From Pollutimonas bauzanensis (lineage in GTDB: Bacteria > Pseudomonadota > Gammaproteobacteria > Burkholderiales > Burkholderiaceae_B), in contig NZ_FQXE01000003.1 of the NCBI RefSeq assembly GCF_900129885.1, positions 124,001-188,000 of the forward strand: DNA of 64,000 bases. Reading direction: 5' to 3'. The position numbers and the translations under genes were made by a program. Position 1 is the first letter of the stretch; the number at the start of each line of letters is the position of its first letter. Positions 57,784 to 64,000 of the stretch are shown in pieces. The notes under the pieces were generated by a model, which was given only the letters and a program-made list of their open reading frames with translations, was not told where the DNA came from and searched no databases.

Positions 57784-57895
57784 GGCAGCTCTCTAGAAAG
57801 TATGCTGTCGGGTTATTTTTATTGTGCAGAACTCCGGCCCAAGAGCCGGAGCTTCCGCGCCACGATTCGGGGCAGCCTTCGGCTCCAGATGAAAC

Positions 57896-57947
57896 TGCCT
57901 CGCTTGACCTCGCCGTAAACGACGAGGCTTGCGCTTTGGCCCGTGGT
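57896..57947. repeat. Dispersed hairpin element, copy B
   Basis: Inverted relative of 29407-29458 (about 45/52 bases). The hairpin stem CCTCG/CGAGG is kept while the tip differs. A further perfect stem CTCCGGC-CCAAGA-GCCGGAG lies just to the left, near 57834-57853. The element sits between two minus-strand genes and may separate their transcripts. Confidence 0.55.
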
Positions 57948-57973
57948 GAGGCTATTGTAGGTCGCCGGATTCT

Positions 57974-58954
57974 TTACTGCACCTGGATATTGGCGTCGGT
58001 GACAACCTTGTTCCATTTCTTCAGTTCGGACGCCAGCAGGTCGTCCAGATCCTGCGGCGTGCCGCCCAGGGTGCTCGCGCCCATGCCCGCCAGTTTCTGC
58101 TTGACTTCGGGATCTTGCAGGATGTCGTTGAGCGCCTTGTTGCCGCGCTCGATGACATCGGCAGGCGTGCCCTTGGGCGCCAGAAGCGCAAACCAGGTCG
58201 ACGACAACAATTGCGGATAACCTTGTTCGGCCATGGTCGGCACATCGGGCAGGGCGCTCGACCGTTCGCGGGCCATCACGCCCAGAGCCCTGACCTTGTC
58301 GGCCTTGACCTGCCCCACAATACCCGGGATCAACTGGAACATGGACTGGATTTCACCCGAAATCAGGTTCGTGGTGGCCTGGCTGGGGGCGCTATAAGGC
58401 ACATGCACCATGTTCGTGGAGGTTTCGCCCATATAGAGCTCGCCCGCAAGGTGCATGGAACTGCCGTTGCCGGTGGAGCCGAAATTGACCACGCCGGGGT
58501 GCTTTTTGACGTAGTCGGTGAACTCCGCCATATTATGGACAGGCAAGTCGTTGTTCACGACCAGGATATTGGGCACCTCGGCAATCAGCCCGATCGCATC
58601 GAAGCTTTTTTGCGGGTCGAACGGCAGCTTCTTGTACAGGCTGGGACTTACCGCCAGCGTTCCCGCCCATGAGAACAACAATTTGGAGCCGTCATTGGGC
58701 GCTTCCGCCGCAATGCCGGCGCCGATGTTGCCATTGGCGCCGGCGTGATTTTCCACAATGAAATTGCCCTTCAGTTTCTGGCTGAGCTGTTCCGCGATCA
58801 GGCGCGCGATGGTATCGCCCGTGCCGCCGCCGCCCGGGCCCGGAACGATGACTTGTATCGCCTTGTTGGCGGGCGGCCAGGATTCGGCTGCGGGAGCCGT
58901 GAAAGAAGCAACCAACGCAACTGCGCCGGCCAATCCTGTAAGAAGTTTACGCAT
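57974..58954 (-). CDS. Bug-family tripartite tricarboxylate receptor
   Basis: 326 residues with a signal peptide ending near TAPAAE. Bug hallmarks are VIVPGPGGGGTGDTIARLIAEQLSQ, VENHAGANGNIGAG, VVNFGSTGNGSSMHLAGE and MVHVPYSAP. It is a soluble periplasmic binding protein for a carboxylate. No TctA/TctB permease is adjacent, which is usual for this greatly expanded family in Bordetella relatives. Confidence 0.95.
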   Translation of the reverse strand: MRKLLTGLAGAVALVASFTAPAAESWPPANKAIQVIVPGPGGGGTGDTIARLIAEQLSQKLKGNFIVENHAGANGNIGAGIAAEAPNDGSKLLFSWAGTLAVSPSLYKKLPFDPQKSFDAIGLIAEVPNILVVNNDLPVHNMAEFTDYVKKHPGVVNFGSTGNGSSMHLAGELYMGETSTNMVHVPYSAPSQATTNLISGEIQSMFQLIPGIVGQVKADKVRALGVMARERSSALPDVPTMAEQGYPQLLSSTWFALLAPKGTPADVIERGNKALNDILQDPEVKQKLAGMGASTLGGTPQDLDDLLASELKKWNKVVTDANIQVQ

Positions 58955-59255
58955 GATGCTTCAGTCCAAAGAGTTGCTTGTGCCTGCTTGTCGGATTTTG
59001 ATAAATCTTAAAGCAATTCAGATTACTTTAATGTAGTAGTTGTTAATTTATCATGCTCGCCGGCTATATAAATCCAGCGGTCCATATGTATAGGAAATTT
59101 GTATATGCCTTCCGGCGATGTGGGCCGAATGGGCGGCGCCAAGGCCCGCTTTCCATCCGCGGACTGCTATCCTTGTCGCTGCCTGCGCCGGTGGAAGTTG
59201 CCGGCGGCCCCGCGGTTCGCGGCAGAAGGCGCCAGATTATTAAAAGGATGAGATC
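58955..59255. other. Divergent intergenic region between the Bug gene and rmuC
   Basis: 301 bp, AT-rich in its left half. TTGTTA (59040-59045) and TATATA (59065-59070) could form a plus-strand promoter with 19-bp spacing, which would leave a long rmuC leader. On the minus strand TAAGAT occurs near 59007 for the Bug gene. The right half is GC-rich with no recognised element besides the ribosome-binding AAAGGA before rmuC. Confidence 0.35.
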
Positions 59256-60803
59256 GTGAATGACATTACCCCCGAAATGACGGGCGCTTTGCTCGCCATA
59301 GTCGGAGCCCTGCTGGGGGCGGCTATTGCCTTTATATTGTCGCGGCGCGGCTTGAGCATAGTGCGCGAGGAGCTGGCCTCGGTCCAGAATCTTGCCAGGC
59401 AGCGGGGCGAGCAGCTCGCCGATTTGCGGGCGCAGCTGGAACAGGCCAAAAACCAGCTCAGCATCGTGGGCGCTGAAAAAGGCCATATCGACCGCCAGCT
59501 GGCCCGCAGCGAGTCGACCGCGCAGAGCCTGCGCGAACGCCTGGACGAGGCCAAGGCGGAACTCGCCATCAAGGATGCCGATGCCCAGCGGCTGGGCCTG
59601 CGCGCGGCGCAGCTGGATAATGAGCTGACCGAGCTGCAAGCCATATATGGCGAGAAAATCGCCGGCTTCCAGGAAATGAAGGCCTCGTTCGAGGAATCCA
59701 AAGTCCAGCTCAAGGCCGAATTCCAGAACCTGGCCAACCAGATACTGGAGGAAAAGGGCAGAACCTTTGCGCAAAACAGCCAGAGCTCCCTGGACGCCCT
59801 GCTCAAGCCTTTCCGTGAACAGATAGACGGCTTCCAGAAGCGCGTCAACCAGGTGCATGACGAAACCCTGCGCGGCAATGTATCGCTGGGCTCGGAAATC
59901 AAGCGCATGCTGGAGGTGGGCCTGAAAATGAGCGCCGAAGCCAATACCCTGGCCACCGCCCTGAAAGGCGACAAGAAAACCACCGGCAACTGGGGCGAGG
60001 TACAGCTGGAGCGCACCCTGCAGCTGGCCGGGCTGGCCGCGGGGGACCACTACGAATCGCAGGCGCGCTTCAAGGACGAGCAGGGCAACAATCGCCACCC
60101 CGATTTCGTCATCAAGCTGCCCGACCTCAAGCACATGGTGATAGACAGCAAGGTATCGCTGGTCGATTACGACCGCGCCATCGCCGCGGCAAGCGAAGCC
60201 GAGATGCATGCGGCCCTGGACGCCCACGTCCGGGCCGTGCGCAATCACATCGATGACCTGAGCAAGAAGGACTACAGCAACCTGGTCGGCATGCGCAGCC
60301 CCAGCTTTGTGCTGATGTTCATGCCGATAGAGCCAGCCTACATCGAGGCGATGAAACACAACAAGGACCTGTTCGACTACGGCTACCAGCGCAACGTGAT
60401 CATGGTCTCGCACACCACGCTGATGCCCATACTCAAGACCGTGGCCAATCTGTGGATGGTCGCCCGCAGCAACCAGCAAGCGCACGAATTGAGCGCCCGC
60501 GCCGGCGAAATCTATAACCAGGTCGTGGTCGTGGCCGAACGCCTCAAGAAGCTCGGCGCCAACCTGGACACCGTCAGCAGGCAGTACAACGAAACCGTCA
60601 AGGCCGTCGCGGGGCAGCAGGGGCTGTACGGCAAGGCCTCCCGCTTCAACGAGCTTTCATCCAAGGCGAACAAGACCATGCCCGCGCTGGAACCCCTGCA
60701 CGCCGATTTCGAAAGCGAGAGGCTGGAATTGATCGTCGGGACGGATCCGGAAGCGGAGGGGGCAAGGGCAGAGCCCGGCACAGGATCCGGCCAACTGGAT
60801 TGA
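59256..60803 (+). CDS. rmuC: DNA recombination protein RmuC
   Basis: 515 residues from a GTG preceded by AAAGGA. One N-terminal membrane helix (ALLAIVGALLGAAIAFILS) is followed by a long coiled coil (residues 35-170) and the RmuC nuclease-like core: NWGEVQLERTLQLAGLAAGDHY and the PD-(D/E)xK-like pair HPDFVIKLPD and IDSKVSLVDYDRA. RmuC limits inversions and recombination at short inverted repeats. The Pro/Glu-rich tail is disordered. Confidence 0.94.
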   Translation: MNDITPEMTGALLAIVGALLGAAIAFILSRRGLSIVREELASVQNLARQRGEQLADLRAQLEQAKNQLSIVGAEKGHIDRQLARSESTAQSLRERLDEAKAELAIKDADAQRLGLRAAQLDNELTELQAIYGEKIAGFQEMKASFEESKVQLKAEFQNLANQILEEKGRTFAQNSQSSLDALLKPFREQIDGFQKRVNQVHDETLRGNVSLGSEIKRMLEVGLKMSAEANTLATALKGDKKTTGNWGEVQLERTLQLAGLAAGDHYESQARFKDEQGNNRHPDFVIKLPDLKHMVIDSKVSLVDYDRAIAAASEAEMHAALDAHVRAVRNHIDDLSKKDYSNLVGMRSPSFVLMFMPIEPAYIEAMKHNKDLFDYGYQRNVIMVSHTTLMPILKTVANLWMVARSNQQAHELSARAGEIYNQVVVVAERLKKLGANLDTVSRQYNETVKAVAGQQGLYGKASRFNELSSKANKTMPALEPLHADFESERLELIVGTDPEAEGARAEPGTGSGQLD

Positions 60804-61077
60804 GCCGCGCCGGGCGGTGTGCTGGAGCGCCGCGGATATTGATTGCTTCGCCATGCACCATGATCTGTCGATTTTGGCGATCGATGAACTTGTCCGCTGG
60901 CGCTGCGGGACCGCGCTTGGTCAAGTCGGGCAAGCGATTCCAGACGTTTCCGAAGCCGGACGGCAAAGAGCCGCCGCAGCCTGACCCTAGGTGGAAACAT
61001 GGATTGCCAAGCCGGCCCGGCCTGCGCACAATCCGGTGAACAGGCACTTTGTCGAACTCTTACTTGAAAGCAAACCA

Positions 61078-61857
61078 ATGAAACACCTTCTCGCTTCAGC
61101 GTTGTTGTGCCTGCCGGCCCTGGCCGGCGCCCAAACCCCCGGGGCTGCCCAAAGCGCGCTGGACACCGTGATGGCGGGCAAGACTTTGCGCGTCTGCACG
61201 CCGGGCGATTACCGGCCTTTCAGCTTCCATAACCCGGACGGCAGTTTCGAGGGCCTGGATGTGGACCTGATGGGCTCCCTGGCCAAGTCGCTGGGCGCCA
61301 AGGTCGAATTCGTCAAGACCAGCTGGTCCAATCTCATGGCCGACTTTACCTCGGGCAAGTGCGATATCGGCGCCGGCGGTATTTCCGTGTCGCTGGAGCG
61401 GCAAAAAAAGGCCTTCTTCAGCGAGCCATACATGGTCAATGGCAAGACGCCCATTACCTTGTGCAGCAACGTGAAGAAGTTCCAGACCATCGCCGACATC
61501 AATAAGCCGGAAGTGCGCGTGATCCACAACCCGGGCGGCAGCAACGAGACTTTCGCGAAAACGCATCTGAACCAGGCCAAGCTTGCCGTGCACGACAACA
61601 ATATCGGTATCTTCAATGAAGTCGCCGAAGGCCGCGCCGATGTGTTCGTGACGGAAGCCGCGGAAGCCAAGGTCCAGAGCAAGCGCGATCCTCGGCTGTG
61701 CGCCGTCAACCCCGACAAGCCTCTGCAGTATGCCGAGATGGGCTATCTGGTGCCCGACGGCGACATGCGGTTCAAGCTGTTTGTGGACCAGTGGCTGCAC
61801 CTGAGCAAAGCCAGCGGCGAATACGCCAGGCTGGCCGAAAAGTGGGTGCCGCAGTAA
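61078..61857 (+). CDS. pheC: Periplasmic cyclohexadienyl dehydratase (PheC-type)
   Basis: 259 residues with a signal peptide ending near LAGAQ. It follows Pseudomonas aeruginosa PheC closely: VCTPGDYRPFSF, the TSWSNLMADF segment with Trp83, ISVSLERQKKAFFSEPY, GKTPITLCS, HNPGGSNETFAK and the catalytic Glu196 in TEAAEAKVQS. PheC converts prephenate to phenylpyruvate and arogenate to phenylalanine and evolved from an amino-acid-binding protein. The match in catalytic Trp and Glu favours enzyme over transporter; no ABC permease is adjacent. Confidence 0.88.
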   Translation: MKHLLASALLCLPALAGAQTPGAAQSALDTVMAGKTLRVCTPGDYRPFSFHNPDGSFEGLDVDLMGSLAKSLGAKVEFVKTSWSNLMADFTSGKCDIGAGGISVSLERQKKAFFSEPYMVNGKTPITLCSNVKKFQTIADINKPEVRVIHNPGGSNETFAKTHLNQAKLAVHDNNIGIFNEVAEGRADVFVTEAAEAKVQSKRDPRLCAVNPDKPLQYAEMGYLVPDGDMRFKLFVDQWLHLSKASGEYARLAEKWVPQ

Positions 61858-61882
61858 GCATTGCGGTAATCATGCTGCCGGC

Positions 61883-61906
61883 GGCCCGGCGCAAGCCGGG
61901 CCTTGG
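61883..61906 (+). terminator. Hairpin after pheC
   Basis: GGCCCGGC-GCAA-GCCGGGCC is a perfect 8-bp stem with a stable tetraloop, 26 bp after the pheC stop, followed by TTGG. It probably ends the pheC transcript despite the short T-run. Confidence 0.5.
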
Positions 61907-61975
61907 GACAGGTAAAACCGGCCAAGGCCAAAGTCGTTTATGCTTTAGTCTTTGGCCTTTCAACCACTTTTTCCC

Positions 61976-62386
61976 ATGACCGACGCCAGCACCCTATCGA
62001 TTCCCATTGACAACCCTTTTCTCGAGCAGCTGGGCGTCGTCTTGACGGACTGGTCGCCGGGCTATGCCGAGATGCGGCTGGATATTTCGCCGGAACTGGG
62101 AAATCGCACGGGCCGCATTCATGGCGGGGTGATCTGCACGCTGCTGGATTCGGTCTGTGGTTATTGCGGGCTGTATGCGGCCCCCGGCGAGCCGGCCCTG
62201 CGCAGCCTGACGCTGTCGCTGACCAGCAACTTCATCAGCAGCGGCGATGGCGCCGCCCTGGTGGCCAAGGGCTATATGGTGCGCAGGGGCCGCAGCGTGT
62301 ACTTTTCGCGGGCCGAGGTGTGGCTGGATGACGCCGAACTGTTGGCGACGGCGGTGGGCACTTTCAAGTACCTGCGCTCTTCATAG
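61976..62386 (+). CDS. PaaI-like hotdog thioesterase
   Basis: 136 residues from ATG at 61976. The hotdog motif GNRTGRIHGGVICTLLDSVCGYCGL contains the conserved HGG and the following Asp. Members cleave acyl-CoA or aromatic acyl-CoA thioesters in the cytoplasm. Its stop is separated by a single base from the stop of the convergent GGDEF-EAL gene. Confidence 0.88.
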   Translation: MTDASTLSIPIDNPFLEQLGVVLTDWSPGYAEMRLDISPELGNRTGRIHGGVICTLLDSVCGYCGLYAAPGEPALRSLTLSLTSNFISSGDGAALVAKGYMVRRGRSVYFSRAEVWLDDAELLATAVGTFKYLRSS

Positions 62387-62387
62387 G

Positions 62388-64000
62388 CTAGGCGGCCGCT
62401 GCCCGGCCCAGCCATTCCGCGACCGTCATGGGGCGGGCGAACAAGTAGCCCTGTATGGCATCGCAGCCGTTTTCTATCAGGAAGTCGGCCTGCTCCTGGG
62501 TTTCCACCCCTTCGGCCACGACTTTCAAGTTCAATTGCCTGGCCATGGCCAGGATGAGCTTGACGATGGCCACGTCGTCGGTGCTTCCAGGCGTGTCGCG
62601 TATGAAGCATTCGTCTATCTTCAGTTCATACAAGGGCAGGCGTTTCAGGTAGGCAAGGCTGCAATAGCCGGTCCCGAAATCATCGATCGAGAACCGCACG
62701 CCCAGTGTGCTGAGTTCCGTCATCCGGTTGATGGAGCCTTGCAGGTCGTCGATCAGGACGCCTTCGGTCACTTCGAAAATCAGCTGCCCGGCCGGGGCGC
62801 CCGACTCCTGGAGGATTTCCCGCACCCGCTTGACGAAATCGGCCTGCCTGAACTGGCGCGGGCTGACATTGATGGACAGGGGGTAGGGCTGCCCCGCCAG
62901 TTTCAGCTGTGCCAGCACTTTGCAGGCTTGCTGCAGCGCCCAGTCGCCCAGGCGCAGGATGACGCCGGTTTCTTCGGCTATCGGAATGAAGGCCTCCGGG
63001 GAAATGGCGCCGCGTTCGGGATGGTTCCAGCGGATCAGCAATTCGGCGCCCACCACCCGCCTGGCGCTGTTCCACTGCGCTTGTATCTGCATCTCCAGCT
63101 GCGGCGTGCCGATAGCCTGGGTCAAATCGTGTTCCAGCGCCAGCCTGTCGTCGACTTCGGTGTGCATGCTGGCTTCATAAAAGGCCACGCGGTTGCGGCC
63201 CGATTCCTTGGAGCGGTACATGGCCGTATCGGCTTCGCGCAACACGTCGGCCGTCGACTTGCTGCCCGGGGTCAGCAGGGTCACCCCTATGCTGCCGCCG
63301 GCCAGGTAATCCTGCCGCTTGATGACTATGGGCTGCTCGAGGGCGGCGCGCACTTTCTCGGCGGTCAGCATGGCCTGGCGGGCGCCTTCTTCTTCGGTCC
63401 GGCCGACGTCGTCAAGCAGAATGACGAACTCATCCCCGCCTATGCGGGCCACCGTGTCCTCGCTGTGGGTGATGTCCTGCAGGCGCTGCGCGACGCTGCA
63501 CAGCACGGCGTCGCCGACATCGTGGCCGCGCGCATCGTTGATCCGCTTGAAGTGATCCAGGTCTATGAACAGCAGGGCGCCGAGATTGGACGCGTGGTCC
63601 GCGCTGTCGAGGACGTGGTTGATGCGCTCCAGAAGCAGCCGCCGGTTGGGCAGCTCCGTCAGCGGATCGTAAAAGGCCAGCCGGTGGGCCGTCTGCTGGG
63701 CGGCCCGGTGTTCGGTGATGTCGGTGGAAATGCCGCACAAGGCCTCCACCTTGCCCTGCGGGTTTCGAAGAGGAATCTTGATGGACAGGATGGTGTCGGT
63801 GGTCTTGCCGTTGACCGTGATGTTGTGTTCTTCGCATACAACTCTTTCGCCGTTTTCTATGACGCGCAGGTCATCCTTGCGCACTCGGGCGCGCGTGCCC
63901 TTGTCGAAGAAGTCGTCGTCCGTGCAGCCTATCAGTTCGCCCGGCGATTTGCCGAAAAGTTCGCACACCCTGCGATTGCCATACAGATAGCGCAGATTGC
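62388..64000 (-). CDS. PAS-GGDEF-EAL cyclic-di-GMP protein, 5' partial
   Basis: The frame stays open to the right edge of the window, so the N-terminus is missing. Visible parts are the end of a PAS domain (YGNRRVCELFGKSPGELIG, then ISTDITEHR), a GGDEF domain with the canonical GGDEF motif (ARIGGDEFVIL) and an EAL domain whose first motif reads ELL (AELLIRWNHP) but which keeps DDFGTGY and AEGVET. It could have both cyclase and phosphodiesterase activity. It is the second such protein here. Confidence 0.9.
   Translation of the reverse strand, partial: NLRYLYGNRRVCELFGKSPGELIGCTDDDFFDKGTRARVRKDDLRVIENGERVVCEEHNITVNGKTTDTILSIKIPLRNPQGKVEALCGISTDITEHRAAQQTAHRLAFYDPLTELPNRRLLLERINHVLDSADHASNLGALLFIDLDHFKRINDARGHDVGDAVLCSVAQRLQDITHSEDTVARIGGDEFVILLDDVGRTEEEGARQAMLTAEKVRAALEQPIVIKRQDYLAGGSIGVTLLTPGSKSTADVLREADTAMYRSKESGRNRVAFYEASMHTEVDDRLALEHDLTQAIGTPQLEMQIQAQWNSARRVVGAELLIRWNHPERGAISPEAFIPIAEETGVILRLGDWALQQACKVLAQLKLAGQPYPLSINVSPRQFRQADFVKRVREILQESGAPAGQLIFEVTEGVLIDDLQGSINRMTELSTLGVRFSIDDFGTGYCSLAYLKRLPLYELKIDECFIRDTPGSTDDVAIVKLILAMARQLNLKVVAEGVETQEQADFLIENGCDAIQGYLFARPMTVAEWLGRAAAA

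Noticed and set aside
61078-61857. Amino-acid ABC transporter binding protein
   Set aside because: No permease or ATPase gene is adjacent and the Trp/Glu pair typical of PheC catalysis is conserved.

Overview
The window is high-GC, densely coded bacterial chromosome that reads like a betaproteobacterium of the Alcaligenaceae (Bordetella, Achromobacter, Advenella or Pusillimonas relatives). The clues are a Bug-type tricarboxylate receptor, a TRAP carboxylate transporter, a Bordetella-like PagL, many LysR/ABC catabolic cassettes, and isolated panB and panD. No rRNA, tRNA, complete insertion sequence, prophage or CRISPR array was found. This is a reading by eye; no database search was run.

Layout. 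1-4346: a CheR/PAS hybrid histidine kinase (5' end outside the window) translationally coupled to a second histidine kinase. 4426-4980: pagL. 5040-12946: an M20 amidohydrolase, an ATP-grasp ligase and a complete Dpp/Opp-type peptide ABC importer in one direction. 12995-20969 (minus): a sulfur block with a sulfonate-type ABC importer, an acyl-CoA-dehydrogenase-fold enzyme that lacks the dehydrogenase base and looks like a 3-sulfinopropionyl-CoA desulfinase, a Cys/Met-metabolism PLP enzyme and a MetQNI methionine importer. 21104-21751: alkB. 21786-28826 (minus): LysR, DUF1445 protein, TRAP transporter, DUF2848 protein and amidase, probably one catabolic operon. 28842-31685: panD, rlmF, vapBC and a cold-shock gene. 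31951-32619: a phosphoribosyltransferase.

32750-37138 (minus) is a Fur-box-controlled operon of PepSY membrane protein, DUF2271 protein with an FMN-attachment motif, DUF4198 protein, ApbE flavin transferase and a membrane-anchored flavodoxin/FAD/NADPH reductase. Together they form a plausible route for NADPH electrons to a periplasmic flavin, probably for ferric-siderophore reduction. 37232-39626 carries a DUF4142 protein, a possible structured RNA, a hexad-repeat beta-helix protein, a 47-bp inverted repeat and a four-copy 79-bp tandem hairpin array. 39627-44248: a MASE3-GGDEF-EAL protein, a TonB-dependent receptor and a DUF2061 membrane protein behind a second Fur box.

The rest is mixed housekeeping and accessory genes: yceI-type, FmdE-like, acnA with an unusual insertion, a DinB-family protein, slyX, an MFS exporter, an aldo/keto reductase, panB, a LysR/flavin monooxygenase/CMD/AhpD cassette, a beta-hydroxyacid dehydrogenase, a Bug receptor, rmuC, pheC-type cyclohexadienyl dehydratase, a PaaI-like thioesterase, and a PAS-GGDEF-EAL protein running off the right edge. 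The strongest leads are the desulfinase-like enzyme (16022-17200), the Fur/flavinylation operon, and the repeat architecture at 38801-39408.
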